Shown: piece by piece, positions 49,411 to 60,147 of the stretch
How positions within the stretch are numbered: position 1 is the first letter of the stretch
How the letters are laid out: every line of letters begins with the position of its first letter
DNA from: Acanthornis magna
Taxonomy: Eukaryota > Chordata > Aves > Passeriformes > Acanthizidae
DNA length: 64,000 nt
Direction: 5' to 3'
Assembly: GCA_036785705.1 (NCBI GenBank)
Contig: JAWUZG010000027.1
Location: 4,693,501-4,757,500, forward strand
Notes under the pieces: model-generated
What the model was told of the DNA's origin: nothing
What the model saw: only the letters and a program-made list of their open reading frames with translations
The model's database searches: none
Position numbers and translations under genes: made by a program

Positions 49411-50789
49411 GAAGTTATAGTTCGCTCCTTTTGCTTCCTTTCAACACCTGCCTTTTTGTAGGCTGGCTTCTTGCTGTTCATAGCTTTTCCTGCCTGGTTG
49501 CTTATCTCTGCCCTTATTCTCTGGATCTGTCATCTCAGTAAAAGGAATATGAATATCCTTCTGAAATAAAGGAAAAATCTAAATGCTTTTGCCTTGGATT
49601 CACAATGCTACATTGCCAAGAAAGGTTTTGCATTTCTGAGAATTGCTCTCTGTTTATTCCATTAAAGCATGTACTGGACTTCACAAAAGAAAAGGAAGTG
49701 ATATAGCATTTTATACGTGCATGTAAGTGGCTTTGAAGTTTTCTTTCTGGTGAAATAAAATCTGAAGCATGAAGTATGTTTGAGTAACAAGAAGTAGGAT
49801 GAAAAACAAAGCCAGTTCTCTGAATGTGCAGAAGTAAGAGGAGCAAGGTTGGTGATCTTTAAAAACATTGCACATGAACTGCAGGTATACATCTACTCAG
49901 AAAGTTCCTGGGGAAAATGATGTTTAAATGCAAGCATGCCTGTGTTTTCCTGGACTGCTCCCCTTTGGGACCAGTTCCTTCATCCTTCTGTTGAGACAGT
50001 GCTCTGCATTTCCAAGGTTTGCTATTGTCTCTGACCTCCGTCCTTGCAATGTTGCCATCCATTTCTGCTGCCAACCTGTGAACGGCCTTGAGCTTAACTT
50101 GGAGGTAGATGAGAGTCTGACTCTTGCCAGACTGAAAGACTGTTTTCCCTTTCCCTGGGTGGGCTTTTGGCTGTCTTTATGTGTCATTCTGTGAAAATAT
50201 TTTCACTTCTACTCCAAACTTGCAAAAACTAATTTGAGAATGTAAAGGGGATTTAGTGCAAGTGAAACAAAAGACTATATTTGAACAGCTTGTTTAGCAG
50301 GTGCCTGACTTTTTAAAACTAGTTTATTCCTATTCAGGAGGATAATCCACTTAGGAGAACATTTCTGTCAATATTCCCATGGGTGGTCTCTTGCTAGTAT
50401 TTTCAAGAGGTTCTTGAGATAACCACAGGATCCACTGCCTTTGTTTTACTTGAACTTTACACAGTGTAGCAAATATATACAAGAAAAAAAAATTGTCATG
50501 GTGTGACACTGGCCAAGCGCCAGGGACCCATGACAGCACTCACTCACTCTCCCCTGCCACAGCTGGGCAAAGGAGAAAAGAAATTTAAGGAAGGAGTCAG
50601 GAGTTGAGATGAGGAGCGGGAGAAAACACTCCTAGGACAATACAGGTCTAACTTGGAGTTACAAAGTGAATTTATTACTAACAGAATCTGAGGAAGATAA
50701 TGAGAAGTAAAATAAGCCCTTAAAACACCTTTCTTCCCCCAAACCCTCCCTCCTTCCCACTGACAGCACAGGGAACAGGGTGTAGCAGT

Positions 50790-51677
50790 TGTTATGATCC
50801 AATTATTAAGGTTCTTAGAAATACCTCTGCCCGAATTAAGGTGCAAACGAGACCATATGCCAGTCAATAGTTTGGGTTTTATTTGAGAGTAAATATGAGA
50901 GAGAGAGAAGAAAAGAGAGAAAGGGAGAAGTAGGAAAAGAGGTGGGGGGGACAGAGAGAGAGTGACAGAGACAGAATAAAAGAATATCACCATCCATGGA
51001 TTCCAACGATGTGGCTTTGATCCTCTCCAGCTTGGTCTTCTTGGTGGTGATGGTCCCCCCAAAAGCACAGAAACCCATGGGTTAATATACATTGAGGCTA
51101 GGTGGCAATGTCCAGGCATGTCCCCCTGGGGGAAGGGACAGTCTCTTGCAGCAGACTCTGCTGGCATCCCATGCAGTCCTGTGGGGCAAGGCCGAGCACT
51201 TTGGGGGGTCTGTGATGGATTATGACACCCCCTCAGCTGCCTCTCACATGAAAGTCCTGTGGATGCGGCCTGTGGGCTTGGGGGTTCCACAGCTGGGCCA
51301 GTTTGTAAGGGAAGATGGGTGTTTATTGCCTTCATGCGCCAAAAACCTCCTCCTCCCCCCGCCTCGGCTTGGTGGGGGGAGTCTGTGCAAACCTGGCTTT
51401 GTGAGCTGTGCTCTCCCCCCACCCCAAACTCACCCAGGGATGATTCTCAGCACAGCTGGTGGCTTTGGCCTTTGTGGATGCATTCCTTTCCTTCAGCCTG
51501 AGATGACTGAACAATAAGTTCCCTTTATCTAATCTCAGCAGTTTGACTTTCAGTCCAAAGTCCCAGTCAGGTATCCTCACCGAGGCTTCTTTAGTTGTAG
51601 TTTCTTTGTACAGTTTTTGTTGCAATTAGCAAAACTTAAATCAATGTTTGAGGCATGAACTATTTCAGTTTCTGACA
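50790..51677 (-). mobile_element. LTR nested inside the ERVL LTR
   Basis: About 888 bp, bounded by TGTTATGATCC on the left and TTTCTGACA on the right, so TG...CA on the minus strand. Minus-strand AATAAA lies at 50883-50878, and a TATA-like GTATATTAA near 51081-51090. I could not find a clear target duplication. It interrupts an element that reads continuously on both sides, so it is the younger insertion. Confidence 0.6.
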
Positions 51678-51824
51678 GGCTTTGGTCAGTTCATCACCGG
51701 GATCTTCTCCCACTGCTCAGGGAGAGGAGTCCTTCCCCTGCTGTGCCATGGGGTCCCTCCCACAGGAGACAGTTCTCCGTGAACTTCTCCAGCTCAGGAG
51801 CAGCAGCTCTCCCCAAACTGCTGC

Positions 51825-52050
51825 AATGTGAGTCCCTCCCATGGCAGACAGTCCTCCCCAAACTGCTGAAATGTGAGTCCCTCCATGGCAGACAGTCCTC
51901 CCCAAACTGCTGAAATGTGAGTCCCTCCCATGGCAGACAGTCCTCCCCAAACTGCTGAAATGTGAGTCCCTCCCATGGCAGACAGTCCTCCCCAAACTGC
52001 TGCAATGTGAGTCCCTCCATGGCAGACAGTCCTCCCCAAACTGCTGCAGC
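51825..52050. repeat. 45-bp tandem repeat inside the LTR, ~5 copies
   Basis: A unit beginning GTGAGTCCCTCCCATGGCAG and ending AAACTGCTGAAAT starts near 51828, 51872, 51917, 51962 and 52006. Copies are nearly identical, and two lack one C. Because the unit length is a multiple of 3, long but spurious minus-strand open frames run through it. Confidence 0.9.
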
Positions 52051-52631
52051 GTGGGTCACTGTTCCAGGGGTGCAGTCCTGCCAGGCTAGGCTGCTCCAGC
52101 CTGGGAGCAGGGCCTCTCTCTCCATGGGGCTCCCACAGGATCACAGCCCCCTCCAGGCACCCACCCGCTCCTGTGGGCACCTCCCCACGGGCTGGGGGTG
52201 GATCTCTGTACCCCATGGACCCCATGGGCTGCAGGGCACAGCTTCACCATGGCCATCACCACAGCCTGCAGAGGAATCCTGGAGCACCTGGAGCACCTCC
52301 TCCCCCTCCTGCACTGACCTTGGTGTCTCCATGTTGTTTCCCTCACATGTTCTCACCTCCTCCTCTTCTCTGGCTAGAAACAACTGCATGTGCAACTTGT
52401 TTTGATTTCTTCTTAAATCTGTTATCACAGAGGCATTACCATTATTCCTAACTGGCCCAGCCTTGGCCAGCAGTGTGTCCATCTTCAGAGCCATCAGGGA
52501 TTGGCTCTGCTGGACATGGTGGAAGCTTCCAGAAGCTTCTCACAGAAGCACCTCTGTAGCCCCCCAGCTACCAAAACCCACCCTATGCAAAACCAACACA
52601 GCTGTAAAGTAATGAAGGCTGGTAAGATAAT

Positions 52632-53080
52632 TGTGATGGACTGACCTTAGCTGGCAGCCAGACACCCATCCAACCTCTCTCTCATTCCTGCTCTTCAACA
52701 GGACAGGAGAGAAATTAAGAGGAAAAAGGTCATGGGCCATAATAAAAGCAGATATTATCAGTTACGAGTTATCATCATGCACAAAACAGAATTGACTTAG
52801 GAAAAGGGAAATTAGGGAAATTTAACTACTTTCACAAATTAAAATATATTGGGATAGAGAGAAACGAAGACAAAAAGACTAAAGCTCCTGCTCTTTCTTC
52901 CTTCAGTTTCATTGCTTTATTCCTGGCCTCACTGCCCTCCTCACTCACTGTCCCAGAGGCACAGGGGGATGGGGGTTATGGGGTCAGTCCATAAAGCTCC
53001 TCTCTGCTTCTCCTTCACCCCACACTGTTCCCTTCCTCCAGGGCTGATCCTCCATGGACTGCTCTCCCATGATTTATCAC
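52632..53080 (-). mobile_element. Second, truncated ERVL-type LTR
   Basis: Starts TGTGATGGACTGACC and continues with AGGTCATGGGCC and GCACAAAACAGAATTGACTT blocks typical of the same avian ERVL LTR family. It fades out near 53080. A minus-strand AATAAA sits near 52920. It may be a separate insertion next to the previous LTR. Confidence 0.6.
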
Positions 53081-53991
53081 CACTAGACACTCTAAGGGCA
53101 CATTAAAGGTGAAGCCAGAATATAATCCTGACTCCCAGAAAATCCTTGTGGAACCTTGCTGAATTTGACAGCAGACAGAAATCATTATAATCATTTCAGA
53201 AGGAAAACAAAAAAGCAACTTCCTACTGAACCCTCAATTTCCAGAAAGCAATATTCCAGACTAGCACTTAAAAGATCACCAAGGATTTTCTAGAATGCCC
53301 ACTTCACTGTTGTGGAAAAGACCTTGCTTGTGAATTTCAAAGTAAAGAAATCGTTGCTGTTACGAAAAGCCCAGGTTTGTCCTTTTGGAGTGCAACAGAA
53401 ATACTGCAGACTGTAAGGTTTCAACAGAGCTGCTTCCCTAGTTCCAGGCCACATAAGCCTCCATTTAAATAACAGTATGAAGTTGCTCAAATGTACCAAC
53501 TGTTCCTCAAGAGGACAGGAACAAAGCAGAACTAAGGATCAATACATATATTTAAGTGTTCTTTCCAGCTATTTAATGAGACATATGCACACCATCTTCT
53601 TTTGGTAAAGTAAGAAGCAATTGCCAGCATTTGAAAAAAACCCAGAAGCTGAGACAGATGATTTTAACATAAGATAAATGAAAATAAGTCCATCAATCCA
53701 GTAAAATGGGCTTGAGAGGCTCTAATCACTTCTCCCACGTGCAGAAAGGAGTGTGTGTACATGGAAAGCCTGGTTTTGAGGGCTGTGATATTGCACAGGA
53801 GAAAGTGCAGTGTAACAACCACGTGTTAGAAGTCTGCAGTTTGTCAGAGAAACACAGAGGAAAAGGGAGAGAAAAAGAGTTCACTTGTCTGTGCAATTTA
53901 CAGTGTTCAGTTTCTTTTCTAGTCCTGCTACTGTCCAGCTTCAGTTGAAAGCACAACGACCATCTGCTGTCCCCTTCTTGTTTATCACACT

Positions 53992-54045
53992 TAGAATCAC
54001 ACTAGGAACCCTTAGGTTGGAAGGGTCCTTAGAGATCATCTCGGT
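53992..54045 (-). mobile_element. CR1 3' tail fragment
   Basis: TAGGTTGGAAGGGTCCTTAG followed by AGATCATCTC is a reversed CR1 tail, cut off by a T/G-rich low-complexity stretch. Confidence 0.7.
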
Positions 54046-54182
54046 TTTGGTTGGGATTTGGGGATTTTTTGAGCTTTGGGGTTTTGGTTTTTTTGGTTTT
54101 TTGTTTTGTGTGTGTGTGTGTTTGTGTGTGTGTTTAATTTGTTTTTGCTTTTTGTTTGTTTGGTTTGTTTCGCTTTAGTTTG
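54046..54182. repeat. T/G-rich low-complexity tract with (TG)n
   Basis: About 135 bp composed almost only of T and G on the plus strand, with TGTGTGTGTG runs near 54107-54132. Confidence 0.85.
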
Positions 54183-54654
54183 TTTGCAAGAACCACATCT
54201 AAAAAAAATATAAGAATAACTGAAATTGACACTGTAAAAGGAACTTACTGTCCAGTAACTGAAATTAACACTGCAAGAGAGTAACTTCCTGTCCGCTAAG
54301 CTCTTTTCAACAACTTCTGGGGATTTTGTCAAAAGCATCAGGAGCAGCAAGGGACAAAGAACAAAGATTTGTGCTGGAAGGGTTTCAAGCTTCTCCTGCT
54401 AGCCTTGATTTCTTTGAAGTGTCCCAGGGAAGAGCTTCTCAGATCATAAAATCCCAATCCTCGGATAACTTAGATTTCCAGTTTCCAAACAGTTATTTAG
54501 CTCTGATCCTCAATTCATGAGCAATGCTTCATGTTTATGTAAGAACGATTTTTAACAGAAGAAAAATCAAGAGGCAGCATCAATTACTCAGCATAGCAGA
54601 ATAAATTACGTGCAGTGTTATTAATGTAAATGGTGCCAGTTTGTCCATTATTAC

Positions 54655-55118
54655 AATTTACCTGAGAGCTCCTGGAGCAGGTCCAGCAGAGGCTGCAGAG
54701 ACAATTTAGGGCCGGGAGCATCTCTTACAGGGAAAGGCTGAGGGGGCTGGGGCTGTTCAGCCTTGAGAGGAGACACAACTGAGAGGGGCCCTGAGCCCTG
54801 TCTGTCCCTGTCTGCAGGGAGGGGCAGAGCAGGGCCAGGCTCTGCTTTGGGGGGCTCAGAAATAGCACAGAGGAACGGCAGGGACTGAGCCCAGGGAGTT
54901 CCACCTGAGCATGAGGCAGAACTTCTGTCCTGTGCAGTGCCCAAGCCCTGAACAGATTGTCCAGAGAGGGTGTGCAGTCTCCTCACTGGGGATATTCCAG
55001 AACTGTCTGGACACAATCCTGTGCTGTGTGCTCTGGGATGGCCCTGCTGGAGCAGGGAGGTGGGACCAGAATGAGCCTCTGTGGTCCCTTCTAACCTGAC
55101 CCATCCTGGAATTCTTTA
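54655..55118 (+). mobile_element. CR1 LINE 3' end
   Basis: Forward CR1: GGGGCTGTTCAGCCTTGAGA, TTCCACCTGAGCATGAGGC, and GTGGTCCCTTCTAACCTGAC near the end. Its subfamily differs from the copies at 9 and 43 kb. Confidence 0.9.
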
Positions 55119-56016
55119 CTGAAACCTCTAAATGATGATAGATTTAGGATTGAAAAGGATTTATTGTTCTTCTCTACTGCTCTTCTTTCTACTTCCTTGT
55201 TTTTCCATATGCAAGATCCACACAACACTTGGTGCTCCTGTTAACGCCCTGCTTCACACTTACCCTCCTTCAGTTCCACTGTTGCAGTTCACTGGTAGCA
55301 AATGTTACAGGCTGGACTAATTGCAATGTGCTAATTCCATCCAAGCAATACTTGATCTTACTGCTCACTCTGACTCACTGTTTGTTGCACAAGCTGGATT
55401 CTTATACATTAAGTTTTTCTTTAGTTTAACTCCCACTCCAATGCAAAAATCATCATTTAGGGGCTATATCATCTGCATTGTTATACTAATCTGTTCTGAG
55501 ACCAGTGTGATAAAGAGTTTTTGAATCTTGAAATTATCAAGAAACATTCATTCATAGTTGCATTTCTGCCTCCTGCAGAAAAAACATAAAGATGTCACAT
55601 ACTTATAAAGAAATAAGGCTAGAGAGCACTGAAGTTTTGTGGAAGGCAGTGTTCATTGTTCTTTATTCCTGCCATTGGGTATTAATTACAATATCTTCTG
55701 GAAGAATTGTAAGCTGTGTGTGATCAAAGCCACCTTTTGTCTATTCAATCCACAGAATTTATAGATGGTCACACTTTTATAACAGCTTTGCTTTCAATTG
55801 CATAAGCAGAAAGAAAAAAATTATTATTATTATTATTGTTATTATTATTAAAAGCACTGTGACATTAAATAAATACATTAATGACCAAGGGTTCTCTAAC
55901 ATGTCCATGCATTTACAGAAAGAATATGTGGAAGGAAGAGAACTGGATTCAGGTTTTACTGTTTTTGAAGCAATATCCTGCAAATACACAAGGTATCAGC
56001 AATCAGCCTGACCTGC
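55119..56016. other. Intergenic DNA with an (ATT)n stretch
   Basis: No gene recognised. An (ATT)n microsatellite, interrupted once, lies at about 55821-55850. Confidence 0.5.
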
Positions 56017-56602
56017 TGTCATGGTTTAACCCTATCAGCAACTCAGCCCCATAGAGCCACTCGCTCCCTCACACCTGGGGGATGGGGAAGAGAAGCAAAG
56101 AGTAAGAGTGAGAAAACTCGTGGGCTGAGATAACAACGCTTTAATAGATAAAGCAAAAGCTGCATGCACAAGAAAAGCCAAAACAACGATTTAACTCACA
56201 GCTTCCCGTGAGCCTTTGCAGCCAGGCAGGGGCAGGTGCTCAGCCATCTCCAGGAGAGCAGGGCTCCATCACACATAACTGGGACATGGGAAACACCAGC
56301 ACTCTAAACATCCCACCCTTCCTTCCCTCTTCTTTCCCCAGCTTTATATACTGATCATGATGCCATATGGGATATCCCTGTGGTCAGCTGGGGTCAGCTG
56401 TCTCAGCTGTGTCCCCTCGCAGCTCTCTGTGCGCCCTCCTGGCTGCTGGGGTGGGTGAGCAGCAGAAAAGGCCTGGATGCTGTGGAATCACTGCTCAGTG
56501 ATGGCTGAAACACCCCTGTGTTACCCACACTGCTTCCAGCACAAATCCATGATAGCTGCTGTGACTGAAATGAGCTTTGTCACTGCCTAAACTCAGGGCA
56601 CA
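56017..56602 (-). mobile_element. Solo ERVL-type LTR
   Basis: Starts TGTCATGGTTTAACCC, a very common avian LTR terminus, and runs through GAGAAAACTCGTGGGCTGAG to GGGCACA. On the minus strand a TATA box (GTATATAAAG) lies near 56343-56352, so transcription would run leftwards. No internal retroviral sequence adjoins it. The exact right end is uncertain. Confidence 0.8.
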
Positions 56603-57109
56603 CCTATGGAAAAGGGTGCAGTGCTGAAGGACAGAAGTGCTGAGCAGTCCTCCAGCCTCTGCCCCTGACCTGCTGATGGGCTTAGGCAAGTCCTTTTATT
56701 TTTGCCCTTCCAACTGCATCCTGGAAGTAGTGCCCTTCTTTGCTAAGTGCTCTCAGACCCACAGGTTAAAGTGATACCCAAAAACCAGACTTTTTCAGCC
56801 ATGAGGGTAAGAGACAGGAGCTCTACTAGACCTGAAGGCAGGCCATGTCTGTATGGCCGAACAGAGCACAGTGGGGAAGGACTAAACAAACAGATTAATA
56901 AATTTCAGCTTGGGAATTTAAATGTTTAAATGTTATCTTTTTTTCTGCTGCAGTGTGGGATAACAACATAAAGACTCATTTATGGCACTAGTTGTCTTTG
57001 GTTTCAGCCCCAGCTCTGATCATGTCTTCTGGGTGTTGCTTTTGCACCTCATCATACAAACAGGCTCTCCTGTGACACAGCAGAGGCTTAGAATTGAAAG
57101 CTGAACTGG

Positions 57110-57420
57110 AGATTTGCTCATGGGGCTGTTGCTCTGATTTTCTGATATTCGTGGAGATTCACGGAAGCTTGCAGGGAAGTCAGGCAGGCAGCACACGAGA
57201 TGGTGAAAAAAGAAACTTTATTTACAAGAACTTCTTTATATATCCATTAATAGACTGATAATTATTGGTCGATAGTTTTTCCACCCCCTATAATGATTGG
57301 TTACAACGCTGAAGTGTCCAGTACCAAAATCAATGGGATTAGAAAGCACAAGAATGCAACTTATCTGTATTCTCCATGAGAAAGAAGAGAAAGATTTTAA
57401 AACAGTGCAACTACATGGGA
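57110..57420 (-). mobile_element. Possible LTR fragment
   Basis: The segment with AAACTTTATTTACAAGAAC (minus-strand AATAAA) and reversed CCAAT-type ATTGG boxes near 57265 and 57295 looks like an avian LTR end. I do not recognise the family, and the termini are not defined. Confidence 0.3.
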
Positions 57421-58194
57421 CTCCTGCAGTTTAATCTGGAAGTCTCTGTGTTGCAGCTGAGCCTTTGGGAAGTGCATTTTGTTGTAAGCAGTTCAAGTTC
57501 TTTCAAATGTGCACCATGAGGCAGCTGAAGTCCTGGGCTGAGCTGCCTGTTCTGTGGCAGGAGGGTTGAATTCTGCTTTGCTGGATTCTGTTTTGCAGCC
57601 CACGCTGCTGTTTTCTGTCTGCCTTTGCCTCCACATGCAATGAAGGCGATGCTGTCACACCCACAAGAAGGGGTGGCATCTGCAGCTGTCACCATGTTTC
57701 TCTGTGCATCAGTGGAGCTGGTAACTGTGCTAGCACCAGAACATCACCAAGGCACATCACTCAGGCTTGACAGCTACAAGGAGGGAGTCTTCGTGCACCC
57801 AGGAGCATGTCCAGATGGGGAATGATATGAGCTCACATCGATTTGCTGACCCCAGCAGTGCCCCTGAAGCTCCAGGCTGCCAAACTCTACATGATGTGCA
57901 GAGGAGTCCTACACAGCAATCCCACCATCTCTCCTTGCAGGTACTGCAAGGGAGTCTGGACCCTCAGATATCTCCATGTTCTGCCAAACAATCTGAAAAG
58001 GCTAAAAAGTCTTTCCCTTCTCCCCAGACATAGGGATCTTTGATACTCAGCAAGCCCTGGTGCCTTATGGGCCTCACCAGCAGTGGTGCTCTGTTACCTC
58101 TGCATATTAATCTGTATTTCCTGTGAGGAAAGAAGAGCGTGAGGCAAGGCTCTGCCTGGACATCCCACAAGACACAGGCGAAGGTGGATCACGC

Positions 58195-58410
58195 AGTAAA
58201 TTAAACTCAACCCAGATTAAAGCTTGTGAAGAGGCAGCTGAGGGAGCTGGGAAAGGGCTCAGCCTGGAGCAAAGGAGGCTCAGGGGGCACCTTGGGGCTC
58301 TGCACAACTCCTGACAGGAGGGGACAGCCGGGGGGTCGGGCTGTGCTCCCAGGGAAAAGGGACAGGAGGAGAGGGAATGGCCTCAAGACTGGACGTGGTT
58401 ACCTCTGGGT
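58195..58410 (+). mobile_element. CR1 LINE fragment
   Basis: AGGGAGCTGGGAAAGGGCTC, GCCTGGAGCAAAGGAGGCTC and AGGAGAGGGAATGGCCTCAA are forward CR1 blocks. The 3' tail is missing. Confidence 0.85.
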
Positions 58411-60010
58411 GGCTGTGAGTGCTTTAGGGGGCAGTCATGTGAGAAAAGACTGCTTAAATGTGTGTGCAGTGATGGAAAGAGAGACTGAGAGTTTAAACAG
58501 TTTGCTTGGCCTTCTAGCTCTCCTTTATGGACTTAAGTTTCAAAAAAAAACCCCCAATAAGGAAGGTGGGGTTTTTGTTTGGGGTTGGGGGTGGTTAGGT
58601 TTTTTTTTTTATCCCTTTCAGAGCCTAAATATCCTGCTGTAAAGCATGCTGAGAAATTCAGGGGAAAACTGATTCAGAGGACAAGTTGTGTTTCATGTGA
58701 GGCCTGGTGACATGGCTGGTATGTAGGTGTCCGTGAAACAAACCTTATCAGGCTCCAGTTCACAGTATCGATTTGTGCTGATAATAAACCGATAATGATT
58801 TAGATATGCTGCTTATAAATTGTACTTGAGCAGCACTTGTGACTAATCTGTTCCATGACTATCAAAGGGTTGGGTTTTTTTTCCCCCCAAATCCTTTTGT
58901 TTCTACACTTCAACTGTTACCAGTGTTGAACAGCAGATGGGAAAAAATCAGTAATAAAAGATTATAACCCCAAGCTTTTGGTTTTTTTTCAGGTCTCTTT
59001 GAATGTAAAAAACCTGCAAACTACCTATATGAGCATTATTTTCAACGGACCCATGCATGTTTGCAGACCTTATCTGTATTGAACTTGGAGGGAATTTTTT
59101 AAGTGGGAATAAGGCACAAAACCAAGAGCGTAGCCCTTAGCAGGAAATGTCATGCACAGGACTGTGTGTATGAGCATTCTAAATGTTGTTTTAGGTTTGA
59201 GAAGATGTTTATGTTTCAATTAAAATCTGTGAGGCTTCCCTCCCCCTGAAATAAAGGACAAAAACACTCTCATCAAAATATCCTGCAACAAACACGTGGG
59301 TAATGAAAAAGGAATTAAAGATAATATAGGCAACTCAGGTTTTCCTTCTGTGGAGTTGTTGGCTCAAGCAGGGAATAGTTCAATTTCTCAAGCAATGTAG
59401 GAACAGCTACTCCTTGTAACTACAATTACATTAAAGTATTGACACATTCCTGTAAAAAGCATCGAACATACTTCTTTTAATTTTGAGTTAATTTTAATGC
59501 ATCATCAATATCACCTTAATTCAATAGTTAAACCATCAAAGTACTTTGTGGGCGGAGCAGGTTAGAATTTGAGTTACATTTTTGAAGCTGTGTGGTTGCA
59601 GTTACATTAACCCAAATCTTATCCTGATATATGTATATCTTGTTAATCTTTATTCCAGGCTACATAAGATCATGCACAGGAGCATAAACCAGCCACAGCA
59701 CAAATTGTACTCTCTGTTCTCATGAGAACCAGCAAATCTGTCATACCTGTCTAAGTCCATTTTTGGGCATTCCTTAGAAAATTCCCCCTGCTTTGACCAA
59801 CAAGTTTTTTTTTACATCTGTTAGTAAAAATGATGGGTTTTAATCTTCATTTTCTTCCGTATTCCGAAGGGCAAGAAGAGACAGAATGATGGCTGAAAAT
59901 AGGCTTTGAAGCTGCACTGAAAGAAGTAACTTAGTGACTTCCTTCCTTTTTTGTGTTTCTCAGAGCCATAGCACAGGGTGAGTTCTGGAGGCAGGCGAGG
60001 CTCAGACAGG

Positions 60011-60030
60011 ATGCAAATGAGTGTATTAAA
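60011..60030 (+). promoter_or_regulatory. Octamer and TATA-like element upstream of gene B
   Basis: A perfect octamer ATGCAAAT is at 60011-60018, and TATTAAA at about 60024-60030, 36-55 bp before the gene B start codon. The octamer binds Oct-1/Oct-2 and is common in lymphoid promoters. Whether this is the actual promoter is inference. Confidence 0.45.
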
Positions 60031-60065
60031 ATTGCTCTTTCCATAGCTCCGAGGACGGCTCACGG

Positions 60066-60147
60066 ATGGCAGGGGACGTCACTTACACGGCCCTGGTGAT
60101 GCTGCCGCAGGAAAGGCCACACGCTCCCTCTGGGACACCAAACCCAG
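60066..60147 (+). CDS. Gene B exon 1 (first ITIM)
   Basis: 82 nt, 27 codons plus one base. The ATG context is CACGGATGG. ITIM Y7 lies in VTYTAL. Confidence 0.7.

Larger units (their letters stand above)
50494..52600 (-). mobile_element. ERVL-type LTR split by a nested LTR
   Basis: The left arm (50494-50789) starts TGTCATGGTGTGACACTGGC. The right arm (51678-52600) resumes at GGTCAGTTCATCACC and ends near AAAACCAACACA. Both match a common avian ERVL LTR of about 1 kb. AATAAA on the minus strand at 50676-50671 gives the orientation. The right arm holds a 45-bp tandem array. No retroviral genes are seen. Confidence 0.7.

Noticed and set aside
49924..50187. 87-codon minus-strand open frame with a protein-like composition
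   Set aside because: No family recognised, no splice or promoter context; not enough to call a gene.
50544..51422. 292-codon minus-strand open frame
   Set aside because: It spans the junction of two LTRs and has no recognisable retroviral or host domain.
51694..52225. Overlapping minus-strand open frames with a repeated peptide
   Set aside because: They are produced by the 45-bp tandem repeat inside an LTR, a unit divisible by three; there is no gene context.
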